From assembly GCA_003427395.1 (NCBI GenBank), contig BFEA01000047.1, positions 1,545,477 through 1,577,398 on the forward strand: a stretch of DNA of 31,922 bases, in the 5' to 3' direction. Each line of letters starts with the position of its first letter. The first letter of the stretch is position 1. Under the pieces are notes generated by a model. It searched no databases. It had not been told where the DNA came from and saw nothing but the letters and a program-made list of their open reading frames with translations. A program made the position numbers and the translations under genes. The DNA is from Chara braunii (Eukaryota > Streptophyta > Charophyceae > Charales > Characeae). Positions 10,273 through 21,022 of the stretch are shown here, in pieces.

Positions 10273-11820
10273 ATGCCGATGGCCAACGGTAACACAACTC
10301 CCCCTAGGGTGATTGTTAGTATTCCCGCTGCTTTTCCTTCCTTTCCTAATCACACCCACCCCGAAGCTTGGTTGGAAGTCGCCCAAGCTCAACGATATAG
10401 CGCAGAAGATCTTCCCCGCTTCATCACCTTGCTGCTTCGCAACACGTCGCATGATTGGTTTAGGAAACACAGATGGGTAGATTGGAACACCTTCAAGCAG
10501 GCGTTCTTGGCCAGATTCGATACTGTCAACGAAGACGCCGCTTGGTATGTGCTCAAGACTCAACCGCAAGAACCAGGGGAGTTGCTGCCTGACTTCATGG
10601 ATCGATTTCAAACTACGTTGGACAAATCAGGACGAGATGAAAAGTCCGCCCGAGATTTGTTCATCGATCATCTACGAAGTCCGACGCTGAAAGGTAAGCT
10701 GCAGAAAAAGGTCCCCCCTAAAACGAACCCGCTATCCGCTTTCATCACCAAGGCGCTTGAGTTAGACCTGACGGACACAAAAAAGTATATCAGTCAAGGA
10801 GATGAAGATATTACAGACACGATTCAGGATGTAGCGGCGAAGCGACGATCGTGGTTGCGAGCGGGAGAACGATTCTATCCCCGGCCTTATCATGACCTTC
10901 CCGAAGGAGTCGCCTCTGATAACCCGTCAGTTCCTTCTCCCCCTCCCCCGACTCTCTCAATGAACCAACAGGTAGCAATTGTTAAACCCAGAAGCTTCCA
11001 AGATCCTGCCTCTATGACCGTAACAAACATGCACTTAGCACAGATGATCCATACAGCTACTACCAAATAATCTGAATGGATGAACAACCTGGTCCAGATG
11101 CAGGCGGCTCACATGGATCGAATGGAACAGATTATAAGCAGGCTAATTAAGCCCAACGCGGCTCCTACCCGACCTGCCCCTGCATCGTTCCCGCTTTTGC
11201 CTGCTCCGCCTGCACCTGGACATGCACCGCAGTTCCCTCTTGCAACTAACCCGACAGGGAAAATCGAGTGTTACAACTGCAAACAGCCCGGGCATTTTGC
11301 TCGGGACTGTCCGCAGCCAAAACGAAATCATCCCCCACCTGCCGCAGCCCCTGTAGCTCTGAATCAAGGACGAGTGGCGACACTAATGGAGACGGCCGGA
11401 AACGAGGAGATCATTGCGTACGCAGTTGCGTCGACCTTGGGAACTTCTTCTTCCGAGGCTGCTGATGTGGTTGATCCGGTCGAATACCTTCATCTCGCTG
11501 GCATGATCGGAGCAATCCGATCAGCCCAGGACGATCTTGAATGGGTCGAACACGAATCTAACACCGGACCGCAGTTTCGAACGGGAGAAATTGATGTACT
11601 ACGAACTCTCAAGCAACTGGACATTCACGTTCCGGTCCCAGTAGGACATTTGCTCACCATATCCGAAGCAGCAAATGACAAGCTGCTGCAACAGTGTCAG
11701 AAGAATCAAAAGCGCTTTACCTACCAGTGCATACAACGAATGTTGAGGAAGAAGAAGGAAGAAGGAGCGGACGGTGTTGCACCGCCTGAACCCGAAGTCG
11801 GTGAACCTGAAGAAGCGTGA
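10273..11820 (+). pseudogene. gag: gag polyprotein with CCHC zinc knuckle, one internal stop
   Basis: One reading frame runs from ATG 10273 to TGA 11818-11820, broken by a TAA at 11068-11070. The first part (265 codons) has the retrotransposon Gag layout: a run including HPEAWLEVAQ, then DWFRKH, WNTFKQAFLARF and ELLPDFMDRFQT. This matches the capsid-like Retrotrans_gag domain of Ty3/gypsy elements. The second part starts with a Met-rich helical segment, then a Pro/Ala linker, and the nucleic-acid-binding knuckle CYNCKQPGHFARDC at 11269-11310. The C-terminal part, about 150 residues, is acidic and unassigned. The protease follows in the same frame after the TGA, so Gag and PR may once have been one product or linked by readthrough. 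Confidence 0.85.
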
Positions 11821-11841
11821 GTAGCTGCAATAGATCATTTC

Positions 11842-12276
11842 GTGCGAGCTCAACCAGTGTTGTGGAAAAGTGCGGAGTGTGATTGTGAAGTATGGGGCAA
11901 ACCTTTTAACGCCCTCATCGATACCGGCTCCTCTGCAGTTGCTATATCATTAGATACGGTGAAAAGGACGGGACGACTCAACTCGATTCTCCCTCAATCT
12001 GGCAAAGACCATTACGTCTCTGCTGACGAGGAAGCAATGAACATTGTAGGAATCATTGAGAATGTGGCCGTGAAATTTGGACGAGTACACGTCCTCGTTA
12101 ACGATTTGGGTCATAGATGTGCACTCATATTCGGTGTTGTTGGGACTGCCTTGGGCGATGGCGGTAGGTGCCCGCATGCATTTCGATTCCAAACAGTTGG
12201 TGCTTACGCAAACAGGAGGAAAGCCGCAGACAGTCCCGTTGCAGATTTCAACCCGAACAGTAAAAAGGAATCCTAA
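11842..12276 (+). pseudogene. Retropepsin-like aspartic protease, frameshifted
   Basis: The catalytic motif ALIDTGSSAVAISL lies at about 11908-11950, the D-T/S-G signature of retroviral-type proteases that cleave Gag and Pol. The frame is the same as gag. The C-terminal half of the protease (VIDVHSYSVLLGLPWAMAVG) is read in the +1 frame at about 12110-12170, so one indel near 12110 breaks the domain. The first usable ATG at 11842 is probably not a true start, since the domain would normally be continuous with Gag. Confidence 0.8.
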
Positions 12277-13259
12277 TCCTGCTCGGGTAGGGATGATTCA
12301 AGATCCCGATCACGAGGAATTTTCATCCCCGGATAGTAATAGCGGATTCGAAGAACAGGAGTGCGAAGAAGAGATGCCTAGTGAGAGTGAATGGAAACAC
12401 TTGGTCGAACTTTTCGAGCATGAAACCCCAGAGGAATTTCGGGTGGTTCCTAGAACCACACGAACTTTCCACTTGAGTTTGGGAGACAACATGCTCACGC
12501 CTATGGAAACCCAGGTCAGTCCCTCGACCTTTTTCGGAGAACCCATCTTGCAAATATCTAATCTGGCAGACGATTTGGAACCCCCTCGCACCTTGTACGA
12601 GGGAACACTTTCCCTCCGAGCACGCTATCAACAGGCGAAACAATACCTGGATGTTTCTATTTCCCCTCCAAGGTCACTGCTTACGACAGGAACGACCATC
12701 GCTCGGATTAGACAAGAAGCCGAAGCTCCTGTCGACGATGTGCCCGATCTAATGCAGGAAATGGTGGATTTAACAAGACTAACCGTGGAAGAAACCTCGG
12801 CTGATCCTGAAACTGACGCCGAAGTTAAAGAGACAGAGATGATTAGCCCCGCTGAATCCCAGATGATCGCGACTGTATTTTCTGTCCGCACTAGCAGCTC
12901 TATTTTTTCTAGCGTCCATGACCGACGGAATCGGCCTGCTAATTGGATCGATATGCCCCTTGAGATACCCGATCGACCGACTGTCACTCTGCTCGATCAC
13001 GTTCCCCTGGAATTTCGACAATCACTGATTAACGTCTTGAATGGGTACGTAGAGGTATTAAGTGTGCGTGATAACGATATTGGGTTGTCCAACATGATCC
13101 AGCATGCCATCCTTACGGGGGATCATCCAACCATTAGCTGCGTTCCTTATCGATACTCGTCAGCCCAACGGGCGGCCGCGTTTCAACGAATTAAGGAATT
13201 CGAAGCTAATGGATGGATCGAACCCGCTCTAGGACCTTGGTCGTTTCCTGTGGACCTCT
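12077..13259 (+). pseudogene. Protease C-terminus to RT N-terminus (pol linker)
   Basis: The open frame continues from the protease end through an acidic linker rich in Glu and Thr (about 12280-12880). It reaches the RT entry motif near 13130-13240, where SCVPYRYSSAQRAAAFQRI and then GWIEPALGPWSFPV correspond to the segment before the RT palm (usual form PYR-x-S, then G-I-I-x-PS-x-SPWASPVV). A one-base shift near 13250 moves the rest of RT into another frame. The linker of roughly 250 residues between PR and RT is long for a gypsy element. Confidence 0.75.
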
Positions 13260-14051
13260 GTGGTAGTCGTGCCCAAGAAGGCCGGAGGGATTCGCATATG
13301 CATCGATTATCGAAAACTAAACGATATCACGATCAAGGATGTGTACCCCCTTCCCCAGATTGATGAGCTGTTGGATGCGATTGGGAGTGCTCGATTTTTC
13401 AGTAAGTTTGATGTTCGACATGGGTTTCATCATCTTCTTGTTCGAGAGGAGGATCGTCCGAAAACGGCGTTTGTGTTGTTCGAAGGAACTTGGCAATGGG
13501 TTCGATGTCCAATGGGCATCTGCAATGCCCCCGCAACCTTTCAGCGAGCCATGAACATGGCTTTCCAGAACTTTGTGTGGAAGACACGTCTGGCGCAGAG
13601 TATCATCAACTATTGCGTGATTGTGTACATGGATGATATTCTGGTGTATTCGAGTTCTTACGAGGGGCATGAGCAGCACATCGAGTGGACGCTGCATGCA
13701 TTAAGAAATGCCGGTTTCAAGGTGGCGCTGGAGAAATGCCAGTTCTTTATCACCACCATTTCCTTCCTGGGACACGTGGTGACAGACCAGGGACTCAGAC
13801 CGGAACCGCAAAAGGTGGCAGCTGTGAGAGACGCGCGTGTGCCCACGACTATTACGCAAGTTCGCGCCTTTCTGGGCCTGGCCTCGTACTACCAAAGGTT
13901 TATCAAGGGCTTCGCGGCTATTGCGGGACCCATCACGAATCTGTTGAAAAAGGATCAACCGTTGATTTGGCCACCAGAGTGTGATCAAGCGTTTTCGAAA
14001 CTCAAGGCAGCTCTTATTTCGGCTCCGGTCCTTATAAGACCGGATCCTTAA
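13260..14051 (+). pseudogene. pol: Reverse transcriptase domain (Ty3/gypsy)
   Basis: It opens with VVVPKKAGGIRICIDYRKLN and continues with FSKFDVRHGFHHLLV, MGICNAPATFQRAMN and the catalytic YMDD (13626-13637) within VYMDDILVYS, then FLGHVV and the connection domain (FLGLASYYQRFIKGFAAIAGP). These are the RT blocks of Ty3/gypsy elements in order. The palm Asp pair and the upstream Asp of FSKFD are all present, so the catalytic residues are intact. A TAA at 14049-14051 ends the frame just before RNase H, and the frame is open again right after it. The shift near 13250 separates it from its N-terminus. Confidence 0.92.
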
Positions 14052-14528
14052 AAACCTTTTGTACTCATCACGGACTGGCAGCCGGAGGCAATCTCAGCGA
14101 TCTTGGCCCAGGTAGGACCAGGCGGACTCGAATGCGTGGTGGAATACGCGTCTAAGTCGGTGCATGCCTGCAAGCGCAATTACGCCGCCCCGACAGCAGA
14201 ATACTATGCGGCTCTGTGGGGGATCAGTCATTTTCGAGCCTATTTGTATGGGTGGAAGTTCACGCTGGTCACCAATCATGAGCCATTATTCGCCCTGAAG
14301 AAATCTAAGGATTATTCGGGCATGATCGGGAGATGGGCAACGGTGCTACAGAGCATGGACTTTGACATTCGTCATCGGAAGCACGAGAGGCACGGGAATG
14401 CTGACGGGTTGACACGACTGCACCGACTCGAGAAGGTCCTCAAGAGCGAGGAGGGTTTTCTGTGGAACGAGCCGAAGGAAAAGAACGGACCGCGGTACGG
14501 GCAAGTGGAAATTATGTCGAAGGAGTGA
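14052..14528 (+). pseudogene. RNase H domain, catalytic Asp replaced by Asn
   Basis: It is in the same frame as RT after one stop. Motifs in order are LITDWQPEAI (first Asp), TAEYYAALWGI (Glu), LVTNHEPLFAL, and GNADGLTR (last Asp). Gypsy RNase H normally has T-D-H at the third position, and here it is T-N-H. That would be expected to impair cleavage of the RNA strand. WATVLQSMDFDIRHRKHERH matches the usual segment before the last Asp. The frame ends at TGA 14526-14528, shortly before the CT repeat and gap. Confidence 0.85.
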
Positions 14529-14567
14529 GTGACACGGGGCTTTTTGCTTTACCCTCTCTGCAGCCCT

Positions 14568-14568
<1 letters not shown>

Positions 14569-14644
<76 letters not shown>

Positions 14645-14760
14645 NNNNNNNNNNNNNNNNNNNNNNNNNNNNNNNNNNNNNNNNNNNNNNNNNNNNNNNN
14701 NNNNNNNNNNNNNNNNNNNNNNNNNNNNNNNNNNNNNNNNNNNNCTCTCTCTCTCTCTCT
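14569..14760. repeat. (CT)n microsatellite with a 100-N assembly gap
   Basis: Pure CT dinucleotides at 14569-14644, exactly 100 N at 14645-14744, then CT again to 14760. A gap of exactly 100 N is a common placeholder of unknown true length. The repeat lies between RNase H and the PHD-integrase reading frame, so the frame relation across it cannot be determined. Confidence 0.95.
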
Positions 14761-14772
14761 TCCCCTCTCATC

Positions 14773-15123
14773 ATGACTACCCCACCTGTCTCTGCGACCC
14801 CTCTTTCCCGTTCTGATTCCGCCCCTCTCGCCTCCTCGGCCGTCTTCGCCACCCTTCGCGACAAATTCTGCTATTTTTGCACGTGTATTGCACGGGTATA
14901 TGGGGTGGATTGTCATCCTTTTGAGACCGGATTCGTTGAGTGGGTGAACTGTGCCACATGTGTCAATCGTGCACACGGTGCATGCGTTCGATACCGAACG
15001 AATAGTAGGGAATCGAAGTGCCCTCTGTGTAGGACGGACAAACTCCCTACCGAGGTTCGATTCGAGGCTGCCCGAACGGACGACCCTGAATATGACGAGA
15101 AATACCGACGAGCGGAGGTCTGA
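14773..15123 (+). pseudogene. PHD-type C4HC3 zinc finger preceding integrase
   Basis: The ATG at 14773 begins 116 codons ending at TGA 15121-15123. Cys and His residues at positions 33, 36, 60, 63, 68 (His), 71, 83 and 86 give C-x2-C-x23-C-x2-C-x4-H-x2-C-x11-C-x2-C, with Trp57 shortly before the second pair (EWVNCATC) and the final pair as CPLC. This is the C4HC3 order of PHD fingers, which commonly bind histone H3 tails. The gap between the first two pairs is long for a PHD, and the aromatic cage residues are not clear. After the stop, the same frame continues into the integrase HHCC region, so finger and integrase were probably one protein. The alternative is a RING-like finger, but the x4 before His favours PHD. 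Confidence 0.6.
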
Positions 15124-16505
15124 ACGGATAAAATCATATTAGCTAAATTGGCTGGTTTACCATTGGATCATCTCACTAAGCACGACAGACGTCGGGCTAC
15201 CGAGAGATCTCGGGATTACCGATGGATCAACGGTCACCTAGAAAAACGTAAAACTGACGGATCGGGTTTGTGGTTGACGGTTCCCCATCCATTCCAGAGA
15301 TATGATTGGACCCGATTTGCTCACGAAGAACAGGTCGCTCACTTCGCGATACGTGTCACGGAGGCAACTATAGATCAGAATCGATGATTCTGGTCTAAAT
15401 ATACGGGACGATGTTAGATACGTAGTCGCCAACTGTTTGGTCTGTGCCGCCGACCGTGCCCCAATACGGGGACCAAACACGATAGTGCCGACGGAAGTAG
15501 AACGCCCTTTCCAGCGAGTCAGTATGGACACGACAGATATCGACGTGCCACCTGGCCCAAACCGTTGCGAATATTCCATCCTTTTAGTTTTAATAGACCA
15601 TTTTTCCAAATACATCGAAGTCTACCCCTGCAAGACCCGAAAGGCCGTAGAGATAGCCACGAACATTGATCGGTTCCTCTATACCCATCTAGATACGGAA
15701 GAAATTCTAACCGACAGTGGGTCCAAATTCAAAGGAGAGGTAGAGGAGTTGCTCGCACGCCGAGGCATTACGCTCCAACACACGGCACCCGACGTTTCCC
15801 AGTCGAATGGGTTGGCCGAAAATGCCAATCGCATGATTAAGACTGCCCTTCATAGAAATCTAGCGGCGCGTGACACGCGTCCTTGGCCCGAAATCGTATA
15901 CCAAATCGTCGGAATTCACCGGGCCACCCCTCACGAATCTACGGGGTTCACCCCCTTTCAGCTCTGCACCAATAGCCTCACATGCGTCGATTACCAAGGC
16001 AACTCAGAAATTGCCGAAGCAGGGGGTAGAGACACACATGCCGCCCTTAAGGCCAAGGCCAAAAGGTACGCCGATTTAATGGAAAGGGCAGTCCCGAAGC
16101 TAGCCCAAAAGAGACAGAAGATGACTGATCTAGCCCACGGGAGGCAAGTCCGTAGCTACGAGGCCCGAAATGGAAATGTTGGTCCCCAACATCAATATAA
16201 ATTAGGGGACCTGGTGCAGGTACGTAAATGTGCACGCGACCGAAACTCGCTCCCAAGTTCTTTGGCTGTTTCCGCGTTGTCGAGCTCGGACCCAACGGTG
16301 CCAATACGGTGCGCATTCCGCCCGAAGCCAGCGCCAGCCATAGCTCTGTCCCTATCGTCCGCCATATCTCTTACATTTGTTTCCTCCCTCCTTCTGATCT
16401 TTCTCCGTCTCCCTCTTCTGCTGAAGACGAGGACGACGACGATCTAGCTCCCACCTCGTTCTCCCCCTCTTGTTCCCATCCCTCATCTTCTTCCCCGTCC
16501 TCGCC
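15124..16505 (+). pseudogene. Integrase (HHCC, DDE catalytic core, GPY/F-like end), frameshifted
   Basis: 15148-15387 gives DYRWINGHLEKR, then HEEQVAHF, the His pair of the zinc-binding domain. A stop and +1 shift near 15387-15437 lead to CLVC, the Cys pair. The catalytic core follows: Asp in SMDTTDI, Asp in LTDSGSKF, and Glu in NGLAENANR, with 34 residues between the last two by my count, one fewer than the usual 35. HFSKYIEVYP is also typical. After KLGDLVQVRKC near 16230 a shift leads to LAPKFFGCFRVVELGPNG (about 16240-16295), which resembles the GPY/F module of gypsy integrases. I see no chromodomain after it; a Ser/Pro-rich and acidic tail follows. Confidence 0.85.
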
Positions 16506-16984
16506 ATGAGTTTCATCACGGAGCAAGCTCTTGGCAATCATCTGCTGCAGCCACGTGGCTACATCTCGGAGATCCGGCAAGTTCGTCATCCGCGGCTCAG
16601 TCTTGATCTACGGCGACTGGCGCAGTTCTTCTGCACCGAGGGTGTGTGTGCAGCCGCTGCGTTCCGATTCGCCAGAAGTCCACAGGTAGTAGTATTGGTA
16701 GAGGTGGTAGCATTTCATCGGCGGGCAGCTCCAGGAACGAGCCACGTCACCACAGTCGTCGCCTTCAGCGGCGATATCAGCTCGGTCAGCCCGCTTCGAA
16801 ATACCGCGATCCTGACCTCACTGCGGGAGTGGACGCATTAGTTATCGACTGAGTGGCATCACGGTCTTGCGCGCCCCGGGTGCAACCTCGTCCCAACGTA
16901 CGGGACTGACTTCGACGAGCTCCGTACCTCTACGCGCCAGCCGACAGTGGTGCTCCCCACTCTCGTCCCCTTTCAACGCCCCCA
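16506..16984 (+). other. Region downstream of integrase, uncertain coding
   Basis: A plus-strand frame from ATG 16506 (MSFITEQALGNHLLQPRGYI) stays open to 16841. A second frame overlaps it from 16646. Neither resembles a family I know. It could be the decayed beginning of the next ORF or untranslated RNA between pol and the acidic ORF. Confidence 0.3.
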
Positions 16985-18097
16985 ATGAACCGCGCCGCCC
17001 CTCTCGCTCCTCTCTCCACCTTTGGTCTTCCCTCTCTTTTCCCCACCTTCTGGCAATCCGATCTTCATCCCCGCCTTTCCTTCTTGCTCGAGCCTCTTGC
17101 AGTCCCGCTCCTTGATCCCAAGCATTGGCAGGTGTGGCGCGAGACTTTTGTCGATCTGTCTGTGTGCTTGGCCCGAGTGGAGGTGACGTGGACGAGGATC
17201 GACGAGCATCAGGTGTGTATCGAGTACCTGGAGCTACTGATCATTCAGGCTTGGAGAACTGACGTGGAGGGCGATCTTCTCGGTTTTCTTTTCGGATCGG
17301 TGCGGCCAGGCCATCGCCAACCAATTGTCCAGGAACTCGTCGTCCCACTCGCGCAACTGGTCGACGACCTCTCTCTCGATATTGTTTCGCAAAGTGACGA
17401 GAGTCCGGCTCCGCACGTCCTTACTCGGACCTTGGCACCGTATCTTCAGTGGTCGGCGTGCTTGGAAGAACCAGGGAGTGAAAGCACCCTGCCATCGCGG
17501 CAGGAGTACTTGAAGCCGTCCGGAGTCATCGATCTTGCCTTCTATCCGAAGCAAGATACGTCCGAGGAGGCGGTGGAAGAGGAAGAGGAGGAAGCCACCA
17601 AAGAAGAGGGCGACGTTGAAGAAGAGACGTCGGAGGAGGGAAGTTATAGTGAGCACAGCGAAGGAGAGCAGAGTGAAGAAGAAGAAGAAGAAGAAGAAGA
17701 AGAAGAAGAAGAAGAAGAAGAAGAAGAAGAAGAAGAAGAAGAAGAAGAAGAAGAAGAAGAAGAGGAGGAAGCCGGATCGGAGTGGGAGACCTTGCCGGAA
17801 GAAGCGGCCCGCACAGGCACAGAGGCGGAAGATCCCGAGGTGGCACGTAAGAGAGAAGAGATCGCCGCCGGGAAAAGCCAGCTGGAGTTCGCTCGCGAGG
17901 CAAACCTGCGCATCAACGACGACCCGATCAGGGATCCAGATCCCCTCAAGCCCGAAGATGGCGAACCAGCAGCCGCGGCTCCGAGCGCATCGCGACGGAG
18001 ACAGAGCCGATCCCCCTCCCCTTCCACCCCAGTTCGTCCACGTACCGATGCGGGGAATCGGCCTTCGTCCCCGGTCATTATCCCGCCGTCCCCTTGA
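16985..18097 (+). CDS. Extra acidic ORF downstream of pol, unknown function
   Basis: A 370-codon intact frame lies inside the element. Residues 1 to about 190 look globular, with Trp/Leu-rich helices (HWQVWRETFVDLSV, VCIEYLELLIIQAW, LVVPLAQLVDDL). Residues about 190-265 are almost all acidic because the frame crosses a GAA repeat at 17675-17762. The C-terminus is charged and then Arg/Ser/Pro-rich (RRRQSRSPSPS). Additional ORFs between pol and the 3' LTR occur in several plant gypsy lineages, and some resemble env or Gag. I see no signal peptide or membrane segment, so env is unlikely. Repeat length would vary easily by slippage. A long frame also runs antisense because of the triplet repeat, so the coding call rests mostly on the N-terminal part. 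Confidence 0.5.
   Translation: MNRAAPLAPLSTFGLPSLFPTFWQSDLHPRLSFLLEPLAVPLLDPKHWQVWRETFVDLSVCLARVEVTWTRIDEHQVCIEYLELLIIQAWRTDVEGDLLGFLFGSVRPGHRQPIVQELVVPLAQLVDDLSLDIVSQSDESPAPHVLTRTLAPYLQWSACLEEPGSESTLPSRQEYLKPSGVIDLAFYPKQDTSEEAVEEEEEEATKEEGDVEEETSEEGSYSEHSEGEQSEEEEEEEEEEEEEEEEEEEEEEEEEEEEEEEEAGSEWETLPEEAARTGTEAEDPEVARKREEIAAGKSQLEFAREANLRINDDPIRDPDPLKPEDGEPAAAAPSASRRRQSRSPSPSTPVRPRTDAGNRPSSPVIIPPSP
17675..17762. repeat. (GAA)n microsatellite coding for poly-Glu
   Basis: Uninterrupted GAA units lie inside the acidic ORF. In that frame they encode glutamate. Surrounding codons are also Glu-rich but mixed GAA and GAG, which suggests an acidic domain existed first and slippage expanded it. Confidence 0.9.
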
Positions 18098-19068
18098 TTA
18101 CCTCACCCTCTGTCAGATAGATCTCTACCCCCGTCACCTTCACTCACAACCCCTTCCCTCCCAATACCTTTCGTCACTTTTTCTCCACCCGCCTCGCCGT
18201 CACCGTCCATCCCCATCCTTCCCTTCAATGCGCAAACCCCACGTTCTGTTTGCACGTTCTTTTGTTTAGTGCCACGTGGGAGCAGAGCAACGCAGTAGAA
18301 GTTTACTGCGTAATCACAGGAACCATCCCCACATATTGCCATCACGAGTTGTTTTGCGCGGCACTCTTCTGCACTTTCTCCACCCTCTACCCTGACTACC
18401 TCACCTCCCTCCCTCACAGCGGTGACCGATGTCCCCGCTTTCATCGGATCATCCGCTACGAGGAGCTTCCCATCACGGAGGAAGGGATGAACCGCTACTT
18501 ACCCCCACTTCCCCCCAACCCTCCCTATCGACACCCCTCCATGTATAATGTCTACTTTCCCATTCTCACGCGGCGCTGATACCCGCCACGTGTCACGACG
18601 GCGGCCCTTCCCACCCTCTTCTTGTCAATGACCCTTCTGAGCGTGGCAATCGACTGGAGAAATCGACACGCGCCCCCCGAGCAACACGAATCAGCAGTTT
18701 CGCGAAGATCACGCCATTGACGATGACGTCAACTTATGCTCTTATTCGACGGATTGTGCTGGACTTGGGGTGCAGAGCACACGGAGACCTGATGGAGCAT
18801 GATGGTGCCACCTGGACGATCTCCGAAGTTTGAAGGGCAGGGGGTTGCATATGACAGAACTGCAAAGGATAAGGATCCGAGACAGCATGAGCCGGCATGC
18901 AGATCTTGCCATGGATGTTGTCGTCAACTCGTGCCCCGGCTCAGCTTTCTCTGCTGACATTGTACTCCTACTTCTTCCTGCTTCTTCGTCTCCTCCCACT
19001 TGCTTGGTTCGAGGTTTTTCATGCAATCAGGAGATCGCATAGTTTTGGAACCCCCTGCACGTCACATA
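18098..19068 (+). other. Retrotransposon 3' internal region
   Basis: A 109-codon frame at 18250-18579 ends with a Pro/Tyr-rich segment (RYLPPLPPNPPYRH), which I do not recognise. No other coding signal is seen. A purine-rich stretch (GAAGGGCAGGGGG, about 18831-18843) lies some 225 bp before the 3' LTR, which is too far for an ordinary polypurine tract. The last bases are pyrimidine-rich and end in GCACGTCACATA. Confidence 0.45.
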
Positions 19069-19970
19069 TGTGACGAACGCCTTCCCGACCCCGTGCTATC
19101 TTTCGTACCTCTTGTCTCAATCCCCCCCCTTCTTGTATCATACCGATCCAATAAAGCCCCCGTCGCTTTTCCTGATTTCAGGTGCCTTATTTAGGCCCCC
19201 ATTTTTCGGAGGTTCTATTGATTCTTGCAATTCTGCTTTTGGTAATTCGGGAAATGCATGAGAAATTACGCGCGCCTTAGCGAGCGCACTGGGAATCGGG
19301 CTCGACAGTTAGGAATTTTGGAGTAAGCAGAACCCGACGTATCTTTTTCTTTGCATGAATGTTCTTGGTCACGGCAGAGAAAAATCTAGGAATTTTGTGA
19401 GAATACGGATAAGCAAAGGACTTTTTTTTCCCGCGTCGACTTTCGCGCGCGGATATGGTGATTTCAATTTTTGAATTGGTTCAGGACATAGGCAAGCTGT
19501 AACTGTTTTGGTGCCTTTTTCTCTTGTTGCCGGCGCCGCGCATGTGAGCTTCCTCCTCCTTGTTTCCCGCGTCATTATTCCCCCGCGCTCTCTTCTTTCT
19601 CTCTCCCTTCTCCCTCCTCTTCTTCTCCTATCGCAACTGTTTTTCCCCTCTCTCTGTGCTTGTTGCGCGCCTGCTTTTCCCTTCTTGATCATCTGAATCT
19701 TGGACCCGTCTCACGCTGCTTTTCGCGCCTCTTTCCCTCTCGTTCCTCAACCTTGGCTCACGAAGCCCGGTTGATCCTCCGATTACTCTCGCTCACCAAT
19801 CAGACGCGTTGAGCACGAGGATCTCCCTGTTGCGCGACGAATCTGATCGGNTGAACACCGAGTTCCNAAGGATCAACATGGCTTCCCTTAAGCACCCCTC
19901 GTTGAATCTTCTCCTCTTACACCTCGATCTCCCCTTTGTCTTCTCCCCCGTCTGTCTCCTTTTTCGCAAC

Positions 19971-19978
19971 TATAAATT
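19971..19978 (+). promoter_or_regulatory. LTR TATA box (3' LTR)
   Basis: TATAAATT, the counterpart of 8321-8328 in the 5' LTR. From here transcription could run outward into LINE A sequence. Confidence 0.6.
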
Positions 19979-21022
19979 CTGCAAGCACGCCCGCAAAACT
20001 CTCTTACGTTTTTCACTCGCAAGCCAACTTCTGGGAAGCAGTGCCTAGGTGATGCGTTTGGTGCGAGTCGAAAAGTCATGTCGGGCTGACCGTACGCTGG
20101 NCNGTTGCGCNCTTGATCNCCACGANGGACTGTGGGATCCGGGCGAGCCGTGTCGAGCTTGCGTCAGCGGGGTGACAATCGCAGAGGTGGAAGTTAGCAC
20201 GAGACNGTCGGGACCGTCGGTGCGGGTATAAGGATCAGTAATTGGAGTTAAGTGGATGATTGGCCCNGGGCCATACTTGAATTTCACGACGAATGCGCCT
20301 TCATGGTTGCGGATCATTTTTCTTTGTGTGAGTTCATGGCTGCGAAGCCGAATGTTTCCTTGTCGGATTCCGGTGTCCCCTGTCTCGACATTTCTCGTCT
20401 ATCTCTCCCATCTCTCTCTCTCTGAATTGAATGGCGATGTGTTATGCGTATGTCTCTCCTATGAACAGAAGTGAATCCTCGTGATTTCTCGCACATAAGA
20501 ACTTCTTCCGAAACTCTTCCATTAGTTTCCTGGGTAATCCCCTGATGCAAGGAAGCTCAATCATCTTGTCTTGTGAACGGTGGACGCGTGTGTACCACCC
20601 CTCGACTTGTTTTCGATGCACCATTGTCATTTTCGCACCTTCCACAGTGGATGTACGTATAGAAATGCTTGTATTTTTGCGTTGATTAGACCCAGCGTTC
20701 GACGGGATTTTGTTCGAGAATGCAAGAATGTTTAGATCTGTCGTTTTGAATGCACTGCATGCCATCTGCCTTAGGTTGCACGACATCTGCAGACAGTCTA
20801 TGGGTAAGCCTCGAAAAAGTCGGGCGCCTCGGGTCTTTGTCGAACTGGTCTGCAGAAACTGAGTCGCGGGTTGATCTCTTGAAACTCCAACCCGACTATT
20901 GCATGATTGTACGAACTCCGTAACTCGCTTCTCCCGTGTCGAAGGGAGGAAAAACACTAGTTAGTTCTTTTTCGATTGTGCTTTTTGATGACGTCTACGG
21001 GGTTTTTGCAAACTCATTTTGA

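Noticed and set aside
14346-14976. Minus-strand and plus-strand frames across the CT repeat and N gap
   Set aside because: They consist of Ser-Leu or Arg-Glu repeats and unknown residues; they exist only because of the dinucleotide repeat and the gap.
17526-18078. Minus-strand Leu- or Ser-rich frames opposite the acidic ORF
   Set aside because: They are products of the GAA repeat read on the other strand.
16985-18097. Acidic ORF as an envelope gene
   Set aside because: No signal peptide, membrane segment or cysteine pattern is seen.
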